Source of the DNA: Paraburkholderia bryophila
GTDB lineage: Bacteria > Pseudomonadota > Gammaproteobacteria > Burkholderiales > Burkholderiaceae
Assembly (NCBI RefSeq): GCF_003269035.1
Contig: NZ_QLTK01000001.1
Coordinates: 737,011 to 801,010, forward strand
Length of the DNA: 64,000 bases
Reading direction: 5' to 3'
Shown: piece by piece, positions 1 to 8,693 of the stretch
How the letters are laid out: each line of letters begins with the position of its first letter
Position numbering within the stretch: the stretch's first letter is position 1
Notes under the pieces: generated by a model
Seen by the model: only the letters and a program-made list of their open reading frames with translations
What the model was told of the DNA's origin: nothing
Databases searched by the model: none
Translations under genes and position numbers: made by a program

Positions 1-372
1 GTCGAAGATATTTCGGTGGAAAGCATCGCGCTGACCAAACAACTTTATGAAACCACCGACCTACGCGACAAACTCGGCCGCTATCACGCCGACGTCGATT
101 CGGCGTTCTACGGCTGGAACGACATCTGGTTGAATCCGGCCTTCAGGCAATGGTCGATCGTCGACGAGTTGGCGTCGATCCGCCAACCGCTGCTCGCCGT
201 GCAAGGACACGACGACAACTACGGCACCATGGCCCAGATCGACACCATCGCCGGGCGCGTGCCGCATGCGCGACTCGCCAAACTCGACGCTTGCGGACAT
301 TCCCCGCATCGCGACGCGCCGCAGGCGCTGAACGACGCGATTGCCGCGTTCATTTCGCGGCAGAACCTGTAG
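1..372 (+). CDS. Alpha/beta hydrolase, C-terminal part (5-prime end outside window)
   Basis: The reading frame is open from base 1, so the gene begins upstream; the last 123 residues are visible. The segment QPLLAVQGHDDNYG followed about 35 residues later by CGHSPH matches the acid-bearing strand and catalytic-histidine loop at the end of the alpha/beta-hydrolase fold. The nucleophile elbow is not in view, so the substrate cannot be inferred. The next gene converges from the other strand. Confidence 0.75.
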   Translation, partial: VEDISVESIALTKQLYETTDLRDKLGRYHADVDSAFYGWNDIWLNPAFRQWSIVDELASIRQPLLAVQGHDDNYGTMAQIDTIAGRVPHARLAKLDACGHSPHRDAPQALNDAIAAFISRQNL

Positions 373-427
373 CAGGAACAAGCGCGGCGCGCCTTCTCAA
401 CGCGCCGCGCGCACTTCATCCTCTACT

Positions 428-1798
428 TCAGATTACCGTCGACAACCCCAGCGTCAGCAACAACGCCGTCACCGAAATAATCGTTTCGCAGACCGTCCAC
501 GTCTTGAAGGTCTGCGGCACGGTCATGCCGAAGTACTCCTTCACCAGCCAGAAGCCGCCGTCGTTGACGTGCGACAGAATCAGCGAACCCGCGCCGGTCG
601 CCAGCACCAGCAACTCGGGACGCACGCCGCCCACCGTGCCCGCCGCCGCGGCGGCGATCGGCGCAATGATGCCGGCGGCGGTTGCCATCGCCACCGTCGC
701 CGAACCCGTTGCCACGCGAATCAAGGCGGCTACCAGCCACGCGAGAATCAGCAGCGGCACGTGCGCACCGGTCGCCACATCCACGATTGCCTTCGACGCG
801 CCGCTGTCGATCAGAATGCGCCCGAAGCCCGCACCCGCCCCCACCACCAGCGTGATGCTCGCAGTCGGCGCGAGACATTCGTTGGTGAACTTGAGGATCT
901 GCTCGCGGTTGAAACCGCGCGCCCGGCCGAACGTGATAAAGCTCAACAGCACGGCCAGCAGCAATGCCATGTCCGGGTGACCGATCAGACGCAGCGCGTT
1001 GTTCGCCGCCGATTTCGCCGGCACGATCGCATCCGCCCAGCTACCCACCAGCATCAGCAGCACCGGCAGCAACACCGTCACCAGCGTGATACCGAAGCCC
1101 GGCAGGTCCTGCTGCGAGCGCTTCGCGTCCTGCTCGATGAATTGCTGCGCCATCGGATTGATGCCGTCGAGCACGACGAACCGCGCGATCAGCTTCGAGA
1201 ACAGCGGGCCGGCCAGCGCCGCGGTCGGAATGCCGACGATCAGCGCGTAGAAAATCGTGTGGCCGATATCCGCGTTGTAGGCGGTCACCGCGAGCAACGC
1301 GGCCGGGTGCGGCGGAATCAGTCCGTGCACGACGGACAACCCCGCCACCATCGGAATGCCGACGCGAATCATCGACGTGCCGGTGCGTTGCGCGACGTTG
1401 AACGCGATCGGGATCAGCAGCACGAAACCGACTTCGAAGAACACCGGCAAGCCGACCAGAAAAGCGATGCACATCATCGCCCAATGCACGTTCTTCGGTC
1501 CGAACAAGCCGATCAGCGTGCGCGCGATCCGCTCCGCCCCGCCCGACTCGGCCATCATCTTGCCGAGCATCGTGCCGAGACCGACGACGATCGCGATATG
1601 GCCGAGCGTGCCGCCCACGCCGGTTTCGAACGACTTGAGAATCGACGTCGCCGGCATGCCGACGGCCAGCGCCAACGCCACCGACACCATCATCAACGTG
1701 ATGAACGGGTTCATCTTGAAGCGCGCGATCAGCACGACCAGCGCGATGATGGCGATCAATGCATAGACGAGTAACAGACTTCCTTGAACGGTCGCCAT
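428..1798 (-). CDS. GntP-family gluconate/organic acid permease
   Basis: A 456-residue inner-membrane protein with about 12 hydrophobic segments and the typical GntP start, in which a membrane segment is followed by FKMNPFITLMMVS. The central stretch GLIPPHPAALLAVTAYNADIG is also typical of proton-coupled gluconate/sugar-acid symporters of this family. An AGGAG ribosome site precedes the ATG at 1798. It lies on the same strand as the downstream-facing porin and SelA-like genes, which suggests uptake for a shared catabolic route. The family is clear; the substrate (gluconate, glucosaminate or another hydroxy acid) is not shown by the sequence. Confidence 0.9.
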   Translation of the reverse strand: MATVQGSLLLVYALIAIIALVVLIARFKMNPFITLMMVSVALALAVGMPATSILKSFETGVGGTLGHIAIVVGLGTMLGKMMAESGGAERIARTLIGLFGPKNVHWAMMCIAFLVGLPVFFEVGFVLLIPIAFNVAQRTGTSMIRVGIPMVAGLSVVHGLIPPHPAALLAVTAYNADIGHTIFYALIVGIPTAALAGPLFSKLIARFVVLDGINPMAQQFIEQDAKRSQQDLPGFGITLVTVLLPVLLMLVGSWADAIVPAKSAANNALRLIGHPDMALLLAVLLSFITFGRARGFNREQILKFTNECLAPTASITLVVGAGAGFGRILIDSGASKAIVDVATGAHVPLLILAWLVAALIRVATGSATVAMATAAGIIAPIAAAAAGTVGGVRPELLVLATGAGSLILSHVNDGGFWLVKEYFGMTVPQTFKTWTVCETIISVTALLLTLGLSTVI

Positions 1799-1892
1799 AG
1801 GTGCTCCTGAAGAGAAGGAACCGCACCGCCGCCTTGCACGCGTCGAAGCGCGTGCAATGTTCTATCGGTATCCGACGGTGCGGGCCGCGTGC

Positions 1893-3011
1893 TTAGAACT
1901 TGTGGCGGATGCCGGCGACGGTCACGAACTGGCCGTTGTTGTTCGACGGGTTCGAAATGCCTTCCACCCACGCCTTCGAACCGGACGAACGCTGATAGAT
2001 ACCGTTCAGGTACAGGTCGGTCGTCTTCGAGAGGAAGTACTCGCCGCCCACGCTCAACTGGTTGTAGTGCGCATTGGTGGCCGTGGTGCCGCTGGCGTTC
2101 TGCGTCGTGTAGATGTAGCCGAGCGCAAGCAGCGTGGCCGGCGTCAGTTGATACTTCAGGCTCGCCTCGTAGTTGGCGAAACGCAGGCTGCCGCCCGTGA
2201 GCAACTGGAATTGCGAGTTCGTGTACAGCAACGCAACGGTTGCGGGGCCGAACACGTAGGCACCGCCCGCGCCCCACACCTGATTGCGCTTCACGCCGCT
2301 GATGATCGACGAGCTGGTGCTGTAGTAGTTATCCGACGGCGCCGCACCCGCCGTGCTGGTCGCCGGCTGATTCACCAGCGAGTACGCCGCGTCGAGGTGC
2401 AACGGACCATTCACGTAATCCGCACCGACGCTCCACGAGCGGTTGTTGGCGAATTCGCCTGCGGTGTTCGAGAACGCGTACATGGCGTTCGCGGTGAAAC
2501 CGGCGTACGTCGGCGTGGTGTACTTGACCGCGTTGTTGGTCCGGTAGGTGTTGTTGATGTCGTCGTTGTCGTAGATCGCGTTGCCGTACTGGCTCATTGC
2601 GCCGACGCCGTTGATCTGCATGTTCGACAGATAGTCCTGCACGCTGTTGTACTGACGGCCGAGCGTGATCGTGCCGGCCTTGTCGTTGACCAGCGCGACC
2701 CATGCGCTACGGCCGAACATCCGGCCACCCTGACCCGCCGCGCCGGTTTCCAGGCTGAAGCCGTTTTCCAGCTTGAACATCACCTTGTTGCCGCCGCCCA
2801 GATCTTCCGTGCCGAGCAGGCCCCAACGCGAACCCTGCACATTGCCCTGGGTCGCCTGATAGGCCTTCTCGCCCTTCTGGTTATTCGTGAAGGTAAAGCC
2901 CGCGTCGACGATACCGTAGAGCGTCACGCTGCTTTGCGCGTGAGCGGCCTGGGCCGCGAGTCCAACGGCCGCGAGCGCGATGGCGGTACGAAAGATCTGC
3001 TTGTGCATCAT
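1893..3011 (-). CDS. Outer-membrane porin (GNBP/Porin_4 type)
   Basis: A trimeric-porin-like protein of 372 residues. It starts with a Sec signal peptide (MMHKQIFRTAIALAA...QAAHA) and a mature end QSSVTLYGIVDAG, the hallmark of Burkholderia/Bordetella porins. It ends in KF, with the C-terminal aromatic residue needed for outer-membrane insertion. A GAGGAAAC ribosome site sits just upstream of the paired ATG codons at 3011/3008, so the longer frame reaching 3050 was not used. It lies between the permease and the SelA-like gene on the same strand and probably supplies outer-membrane entry for the same solute. Confidence 0.93.
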   Translation of the reverse strand: MMHKQIFRTAIALAAVGLAAQAAHAQSSVTLYGIVDAGFTFTNNQKGEKAYQATQGNVQGSRWGLLGTEDLGGGNKVMFKLENGFSLETGAAGQGGRMFGRSAWVALVNDKAGTITLGRQYNSVQDYLSNMQINGVGAMSQYGNAIYDNDDINNTYRTNNAVKYTTPTYAGFTANAMYAFSNTAGEFANNRSWSVGADYVNGPLHLDAAYSLVNQPATSTAGAAPSDNYYSTSSSIISGVKRNQVWGAGGAYVFGPATVALLYTNSQFQLLTGGSLRFANYEASLKYQLTPATLLALGYIYTTQNASGTTATNAHYNQLSVGGEYFLSKTTDLYLNGIYQRSSGSKAWVEGISNPSNNNGQFVTVAGIRHKF

Positions 3012-3190
3012 GGTTTCCTCAAGTCGAAAAGTGACGAACGCCGGTGACATTCCAATGTTCCGGCGATATTAGTAATACTAAACAGACGAGTCAAAGCGAC
3101 ACCGGCTTGGGGTCCGGTGTTCGGGTCAAACAACAGTCTTCGGGGCGGCTAACGGAACAGCATCAGCCGGAAAGGATCAATCGGAGAACA

Positions 3191-4399
3191 TCAGTCCGGC
3201 CAGTTGCGGCGCGCATCCAGACGGCGCGCGTCGCGTTGATGAAACGGCGTAACGATCGGCTCGGGCGCCACGCGCGCCCGTTCGAGTTCGGCCAGGATTC
3301 TGCTCAGGACGATCTGCGCTTCGCCCGCGTGCAGGTTGCACGGGTCGAGAAAAAAGAACTGCAATTCCGCTTCGTGATCGCGCACGATCACCGGCGCCTC
3401 GCCTTCGGGCGCACGCGCGAGCGCATCGGCGAGATCCCAGGCGGAGATGCGCGCCAACTTCGGATCGATATGCAGCTTCAGGCGGTCGAGCGGATTGCCG
3501 GTCGGATCGGCGTCGATTTCCGCCCACACACCTTCGCAACGGTTCAGGGTTTCGCGCCACAGCGTCAGGTAGCCGCGCTCGCGGGCGCGAATCGCCAGAT
3601 GGTCGCGCTGCTGCCACTGTTCGAGTGCGACGATCGCGCCGACAATGCCTTCCTTGCCGACTTTCATGCCGCGGCCAATACCGCCGTTCTGGAAATATGC
3701 CGCACGTACCAGCGCTTTATTGCCCGCGACGATCCCGGCCGTGAGGCCGCCGAGGAATTTGTGCGCCGAGTACAGCGCGAGATCCGCACCGCCGGCGATA
3801 AAGCGTTCGAGGTCGTATTCGGAGGCGGCGTCGACGATCACCGGCACGCCTTTCGCATGCGCGACGGCGACGAATTCCTCGAACGGGATCAGACCGAATT
3901 GCACCGTATGATGCGAGACCACGTACAGCGCCGCAGCGGTGCGTTCGGTGATCGCGGTGTTCAACTGGTAGCCGTGCGCTTCGGTCGCCGCGCCGACCGG
4001 CACGACGCGCGCGCCGGACAGGCGGATCGCCTGATCCACCGGTGCGCCATAATTGACGAGGTGGCCGGTCTGGATCACGACTTCATTGCGAAGGCCCGGC
4101 ATGCCGCTCGTATCCGGCAGACGTTCGATCAGCCCGGGATCGTCGCCGGTCATCGCAGCGGCGATAGTCAGCGTGATCGCCGCCGAGCACGACGCGGTGA
4201 CATAACCGGCTTCGCTGCCGCACGCCTCGGCAATCACCGCCGAGGCCTTGCGCTGCAGATCGTCGATCTCGACGAATTGCGGCAGCATCCGCGCCACCGC
4301 GTCGATCACCGGTGCGCCGACGCTGGATGCGCCCAGGCCTGTCATCGTGCCCGAAGCATTGATGACAGGGCGTAAGCCAAAACGAGAGCGAATGTCCAC
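3191..4399 (-). CDS. SelA-like PLP-dependent enzyme (possible amino-sugar-acid ammonia-lyase)
   Basis: A 402-residue fold-type I PLP enzyme of the SelA/DgaE group (COG1921-like). VPVIVDAASE carries the cofactor aspartate (about D190) and LYSAHKFLGG carries the Schiff-base lysine (about K214). The start is GTG with a GGAGGC ribosome site. It is far too short and poorly placed to be a selenocysteine synthase with selB. Relatives next to gluconate-type permeases include D-glucosaminate (phosphate) ammonia-lyases. The neighbouring RidA gene fits, because such eliminations release enamines/imines. The exact substrate is inference. Confidence 0.8.
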   Translation of the reverse strand: MDIRSRFGLRPVINASGTMTGLGASSVGAPVIDAVARMLPQFVEIDDLQRKASAVIAEACGSEAGYVTASCSAAITLTIAAAMTGDDPGLIERLPDTSGMPGLRNEVVIQTGHLVNYGAPVDQAIRLSGARVVPVGAATEAHGYQLNTAITERTAAALYVVSHHTVQFGLIPFEEFVAVAHAKGVPVIVDAASEYDLERFIAGGADLALYSAHKFLGGLTAGIVAGNKALVRAAYFQNGGIGRGMKVGKEGIVGAIVALEQWQQRDHLAIRARERGYLTLWRETLNRCEGVWAEIDADPTGNPLDRLKLHIDPKLARISAWDLADALARAPEGEAPVIVRDHEAELQFFFLDPCNLHAGEAQIVLSRILAELERARVAPEPIVTPFHQRDARRLDARRNWPD

Positions 4400-4424
4400 G
4401 AAGCGCCTCCAACCGGTATTTCTT

Positions 4425-4448
4425 AATTATGGAATATATGTTGTAATT
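4425..4448. promoter_or_regulatory. Candidate IclR operator between divergent genes
   Basis: The 117-bp gap between the SelA-like gene and the iclR gene is AT-rich. It holds a near-palindrome, AATTAT at 4425-4430 and GTAATT at 4443-4448, around GGAATATATG. The size and position fit an IclR-family operator controlling both directions. No footprint evidence is possible here. Confidence 0.4.
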
Positions 4449-4516
4449 GAGGATCAGTCTAGCATACAATCCCCCTGCGTCAACTGGACAAAAACAAGCT
4501 GTGACAGAGGAGCACG

Positions 4517-5413
4517 ATGGCCCGTACGTCCCGACCTTCCGCGGCTGTAACCGCCGCCGCGCGCCCGTCCGCGGCAGCGGCGGCCGAGCCCGTTGTGGCA
4601 CAAGCCGACGCAACCCTACCCGCTGACACGGCCGCGCCGCGCACCCGCACCAGCGCGCTCGACCGCGCCGTGCAGATCCTCGACGCGCTCCAGCAGGCGA
4701 ACCGCCCCGCCACCGCGTACGAAGTCGCACGTATCGTCGGTGCGCCGTTGTCCACGGTGTATTCGATCATCAACGATCTGGTCGACAAGAATCTGCTGGC
4801 GCGTCGCATGGACGGCACGATCTGGCTCGGCTCGCGTCTGTACGGTTACGGCCTGACGTACGCGAGTTCGCTCGACTACCTCGCGGTCGCGAATGAGGAA
4901 ATGCAACGGCTCTCGGCGGAAGTCGAGGAAACCGTGCAGGTCTGCGGTCTCGAAGACGGCATGATGGTCGTGCAGCAAATGGCCGAAGGTCCGGGCCATT
5001 TCCGAGTGACATCGCGCGTGGGCAGTCGCGTGCCATTGAACTGGACGGCGTCGGGCCGCCTGCTGGTCGGTCACCTGCCGGACGCCGAACGCATCGCGTT
5101 CTTCGCGCAGCATGCGCAAAGCTCGCCGACCGGTCGCGCGGAAACGCGGCCCGAGGTCCTCGCGCGGATCGCGCGCGAAGCGCTGGAGGCGCGGCTGTCG
5201 ATTCAGATCGGCGAGTCGGACGCATCGGTGGCGTGTCTCGCGGCACCCGTGCTCGACAACACCGGCGCGTGCGTCTTCACGATTTCGATCGTGATGCCGG
5301 AGGCCAAAGCCGAACTCGGCACCGCGCGTTTCGCGCAAGCCGTGCAAGCGGTGGCCGCCCGCATCGAAGCGCGCCTCGGCTGGCGGCATCGCGATTCCGA
5401 ACCGGCTGCGTAA
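4517..5413 (+). CDS. IclR-family transcriptional regulator
   Basis: A 298-residue regulator. An Ala/Pro-rich leader of about 45 residues precedes a winged helix (SALDRAVQILDALQ...ATAYEVARIVGAPLSTVYSIINDLV). The C-terminal effector domain carries the IclR pattern NWTASGRLLVGHL and ends near residue 290. The GAGGAG ribosome site just before the ATG fixes the start despite the unusual leader. It is divergent from the SelA-like/porin/permease group and upstream of ridA, so it is the likely local regulator. Confidence 0.92.
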   Translation: MARTSRPSAAVTAAARPSAAAAAEPVVAQADATLPADTAAPRTRTSALDRAVQILDALQQANRPATAYEVARIVGAPLSTVYSIINDLVDKNLLARRMDGTIWLGSRLYGYGLTYASSLDYLAVANEEMQRLSAEVEETVQVCGLEDGMMVVQQMAEGPGHFRVTSRVGSRVPLNWTASGRLLVGHLPDAERIAFFAQHAQSSPTGRAETRPEVLARIAREALEARLSIQIGESDASVACLAAPVLDNTGACVFTISIVMPEAKAELGTARFAQAVQAVAARIEARLGWRHRDSEPAA

Positions 5414-5471
5414 GCGCGGCCTCGTCGCTGCGCCACCTCCCCTTAAAACGATCACCCTCACTTTCTTATCG

Positions 5472-5933
5472 ATGAACTGCTACGACCGGCTGCACACGCG
5501 CGGCCTCAAGCTTCCGCAGGTGCCGACGCCGATCGGCAACTTCACGCACTGCACGCGCGAGGGCAATCTGCTGTTTCTGTCGGGCCAGGGTCCGCTCGAC
5601 GAAAGCGGCTCGTTGATGACCGGCAAGGTCGGCGCCACCGTCAGCGCCGACGAAGCGTACCGCCACGCGCAACTGGTCGGCCTCAACCTGCTGGCCGTGC
5701 TGCACAACGAACTCGGCGATCTCGCCCGCGTGAAGCGGGTCGTCAAACTGCTCGGCATGGTCAACGCGGCGCCGGATTTCACCGAACATCCGCGCGTCAT
5801 CAACGGTTGTTCCGATCTGTTCGTCGACGTGTTCGGCGACGCCGGCCGTCACTCGCGCTCCGCCGTCGGCGTGGGTTCGTTGCCGGGCAATATTACCGTC
5901 GAGATCGAAGCCATCGTCGCGATCGAGGATTAA
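5472..5933 (+). CDS. RidA/YjgF-family enamine/imine deaminase
   Basis: A 153-residue protein of the RidA (YER057c/UK114) superfamily. The C-terminal part HSRSAVGVGSLPGNITVEIEAI has the conserved arginine and glycine-rich turn, and FLSGQGPLDESG is the N-terminal signature. These proteins hydrolyse reactive enamine/imine products of PLP enzymes. The gene lies 58 bp after iclR and close to a PLP enzyme, which supports a housekeeping role for that enzyme's intermediates. The variant N-terminus places it in a RidA-like subgroup rather than archetypal RidA. Confidence 0.88.
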   Translation: MNCYDRLHTRGLKLPQVPTPIGNFTHCTREGNLLFLSGQGPLDESGSLMTGKVGATVSADEAYRHAQLVGLNLLAVLHNELGDLARVKRVVKLLGMVNAAPDFTEHPRVINGCSDLFVDVFGDAGRHSRSAVGVGSLPGNITVEIEAIVAIED

Positions 5934-6078
5934 ATACCGCCCGGCCGGTCAAATCCTCAATATTCCACATCTCACCATTTCTTCACAAAAGTTACACAGG
6001 TCAGCGACTATCCTTCGACATCGCTGACCCGGGCGCATGCATGCCCTGGCGCTCTTCCCCCGTGCCGGAGACGTGGCC

Positions 6079-6417
6079 ATGTCCTGTGTGTCGAAACCGA
6101 CTGTAGCCTTTCATCGCAAACGTTTGGTCGGCGTGCTGATCGCCGCTGCGCTGTGCGCGCTGACCGGCGCCTGCAGTGACGACGACAAGACGCCGGACCC
6201 GGCCACGACCAGCGCCGCCGCCAGCGATCCCGCCGCGAACGACAACGGCGCGGACACCAGCACCGCCGTGCTGTCAGCGAACCCCGCATCCGTAGCACCC
6301 GCACCCGCAGCACTCACGATTCAAAGCCCAGCACTGCCCGCATCAAGCACCGACCCGGCTTTGTCCGCCGCCGCGTCGGCGCCGCTCGCCCCACCTGTCA
6401 TTCACACCGTGGACTGA
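6079..6417 (+). CDS. Small predicted lipoprotein, low complexity
   Basis: 112 residues from the ATG at 6079. A basic n-region (HRKRL) and hydrophobic segment VGVLIAAALCALTGAC end in a lipobox with C at about position 32. The mature part is short, acidic at first (SDDDKTPD) and then almost only Ala/Pro/Ser/Thr. There is no recognisable domain. A GGAG motif precedes the chosen start; an upstream in-frame ATG at 6037 lacks one. It is codirectional with the phospholipase C gene and may simply be a surface linker-type lipoprotein. Confidence 0.6.
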   Translation: MSCVSKPTVAFHRKRLVGVLIAAALCALTGACSDDDKTPDPATTSAAASDPAANDNGADTSTAVLSANPASVAPAPAALTIQSPALPASSTDPALSAAASAPLAPPVIHTVD

Positions 6418-6498
6418 GTTCCGCGCTCCGTACGGCGCGTGGCTCACACTCGCGCGCCGTGTGCATCGTTCCTCTACCGAAGATCGAAAGCCAATACC

Positions 6499-8610
6499 AT
6501 GACCTCGAAAAATCGCCGTGATTTTCTGCGCTCCGCCGCGCATGCAGCCGGCTCCGCCACCGCGCTGAGCATGTTGCCGCTGGGCATTCGCAATGCACTC
6601 GCCATTCCGGCCAACAACAAGACCGGCACGATTCGCGACGTCGAACACATCGTCGTGCTGATGCAGGAAAACCGCTCGTTCGACCACTACTTCGGCACGC
6701 TGAAAGGCGTGCGCGGTTTTGGCGACACGCGCGCGATCAATCTGCCCAACGGTCAACCGGTGTGGTATCAGCCCCTCGCCGCCGATCTCGGCTACGTGCT
6801 GCCGTTCCGCCCGAGCGCGCCGAATCTCGGCCTGCAATTCCTGCAGGATCTCGCGCACGACTGGACCAGCACGCATGCCGCGTGGAACGGCGGCCGCTAC
6901 GATCAGTGGGTGCCGTCCAAAGGCACCACGACGATGGCCTACCTGACGCGCGAGGACATTCCGTTTCACTATCAGCTCGCCGACGCCTTCACGATTTGCG
7001 ACGCCTACCACTGCTCGCTGATGGGCCCGACCGACCCGAACCGCTACTACATGTGGAGCGGCTGGGTCGGCAACGACGGCAGCGGCAGCGGCCCGGTGAT
7101 CGACAACGCGGAAGCCGGCTACGGCTGGTCCACCTATCCCGAAGTGCTGCAGAACGCGGGCATTACGTGGAAGATCTATCAGGACATGGGCACCGGCCTC
7201 AACGCGAGCGGTTCGTGGGGCTGGACGTCGAACCCGTATATCGGTAACTACGGCGACAACTCGCTGCTGTACTTCAACCAGTATCGCAATGCGCAGCCGG
7301 GCAACCCGCTGTACGACAACGCGCGCACCGGCACCAACGTCTCGGCGGGCGACGGCTACTTCGACATTCTGAAGCGCGACGTGCAGAACAACGCACTGCC
7401 GCAAGTGTCGTGGATCGTCGCGCCGGAAGCCTATTCCGAGCATCCGAACTGGCCGTCGAACTACGGCGCGTGGTACATCGATCAGGTGCTGCAGATTCTC
7501 ACGTCGAATCCGGAGGTGTGGAGCAAGACGGTGCTGCTGATCAACTACGACGAGAACGACGGCTTCTTCGACCACATGGCGCCGCCGTTCGCCCCGGCTT
7601 CGAGCGCGAACGGTTTGTCCACCGTCGACGTCAGCAACGAAAACTTCGCGGGCAATACGAACTACCCGGCCGGCCCGTACGGTCTCGGACCGCGCGTGCC
7701 GATGCTGGTGGTCTCGCCGTGGTCGAAAGGCGGCTACGTGTGCTCGGAACTGTTCGACCATACGTCGGTGATCCGTTTCATCGAAAAGCGCTTCGGCCAC
7801 GATCACAACCTCGGCGAATCGAACATCACGCCGTGGCGCCGCGCGGTGTGCGGCGATCTGATGTCGGCCTTCAATTTCAGCAACCCGAACGACGCGGTTC
7901 CCGCGCTGCCGAGCACGAGCGGCTACGTGCCGCCGGATCAGAACCGCCATCCGGATTACGTGCCGCTGCCGCCGCTGGTGCAGGCGGTGCCGAAGCAGGA
8001 AGCCGGCGTGCGTCCGGCGCGCGCGTTGCCGTATGAGCTGTTCGTACGCGTGCATGGCGAAGGCTCGGCCAACACGCTCACCATGCGCTTCGTCAACTCG
8101 GGCCGCGCGGGCGCGGCGTTTCTCGTCTACGCCGCGAAAAGTCTCAACGCACCGCGCACCTATACGGTCGAAGCCGGCAAGCGCCTGCAGGATCAGTTGC
8201 CGTGCAATGCGGACGGCACCTACGACTTCACCGTCTACGGTCCGAACGGTTTCCTGCGCCGCTATGCGGGCAAGCCGGTGGCGCGGAACTGGTGGAATGG
8301 TTCGGATATCGCGCGCCCGGAAGTCGAGGAAGGCTACGACGTCGCGAACGGCAACCTGCAATTGCGCCTGGAAAACGTCGGCAGCGCGCGTTGCAAGTTC
8401 ACGATCGTCAACGCGTACGATCCAGGCAACGTGATCACGCATTCGGTGCGCGGCGGCGACACGGACCCGCTCTACCTCGATCTGCGCAACGCGCACGGCT
8501 GGTACGACCTGACGATTACGGTCGACACCGACCCGCTGTTCGCGCGCCGCTTTGCCGGTCACGTGGAGACGGGCAAGAGCAGCATGAGCGATCCGGCACT
8601 GGGTAGCTGA
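6499..8610 (+). CDS. Phosphocholine-type phospholipase C, Tat-exported
   Basis: About 703 residues. The N-terminus MTSKNRRDFLRSAAHAAGS is a twin-arginine signal. The catalytic phosphoesterase domain starts with IVVLMQENRSFDHYFGTLKG (residues about 51-70), the hallmark of PlcH/PlcN-like enzymes. It continues through ENDGFFDHMAPP and is followed by two C-terminal beta-sandwich modules typical of Burkholderia/Pseudomonas enzymes. It hydrolyses phosphatidylcholine or sphingomyelin head groups outside the inner membrane. The start at 6499 is preferred over 6439 because it places the Tat motif at the N-terminus. A strong terminator follows. Confidence 0.93.
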   Translation: MTSKNRRDFLRSAAHAAGSATALSMLPLGIRNALAIPANNKTGTIRDVEHIVVLMQENRSFDHYFGTLKGVRGFGDTRAINLPNGQPVWYQPLAADLGYVLPFRPSAPNLGLQFLQDLAHDWTSTHAAWNGGRYDQWVPSKGTTTMAYLTREDIPFHYQLADAFTICDAYHCSLMGPTDPNRYYMWSGWVGNDGSGSGPVIDNAEAGYGWSTYPEVLQNAGITWKIYQDMGTGLNASGSWGWTSNPYIGNYGDNSLLYFNQYRNAQPGNPLYDNARTGTNVSAGDGYFDILKRDVQNNALPQVSWIVAPEAYSEHPNWPSNYGAWYIDQVLQILTSNPEVWSKTVLLINYDENDGFFDHMAPPFAPASSANGLSTVDVSNENFAGNTNYPAGPYGLGPRVPMLVVSPWSKGGYVCSELFDHTSVIRFIEKRFGHDHNLGESNITPWRRAVCGDLMSAFNFSNPNDAVPALPSTSGYVPPDQNRHPDYVPLPPLVQAVPKQEAGVRPARALPYELFVRVHGEGSANTLTMRFVNSGRAGAAFLVYAAKSLNAPRTYTVEAGKRLQDQLPCNADGTYDFTVYGPNGFLRRYAGKPVARNWWNGSDIARPEVEEGYDVANGNLQLRLENVGSARCKFTIVNAYDPGNVITHSVRGGDTDPLYLDLRNAHGWYDLTITVDTDPLFARRFAGHVETGKSSMSDPALGS

Positions 8611-8642
8611 TCGCGACGCTGTACGCTCGCCATTCAATGCGA

Positions 8643-8676
8643 CGGCCGCTGCGGGTACGACCGCAGCGGCCGTTTT
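8643..8676 (+). terminator. Rho-independent terminator after phospholipase C
   Basis: Perfect 12-bp arms CGGCCGCTGCGG and CCGCAGCGGCCG with a 6-base loop, followed by TTTT. It lies between the convergent phospholipase and monooxygenase genes. Confidence 0.9.
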
Positions 8677-8693
8677 CCAGTCGCGTTACGGTT

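Noticed and set aside
150..1774. Long plus-strand frames opposite the GntP permease gene
   Set aside because: They are Arg/His-rich shadows of the high-GC antisense strand; the minus-strand frame has clear family motifs.
6343..8637. 764-codon minus-strand frame over the phospholipase C
   Set aside because: Composition is Arg/Val-rich without motifs, and the plus strand encodes an intact Tat-exported enzyme.
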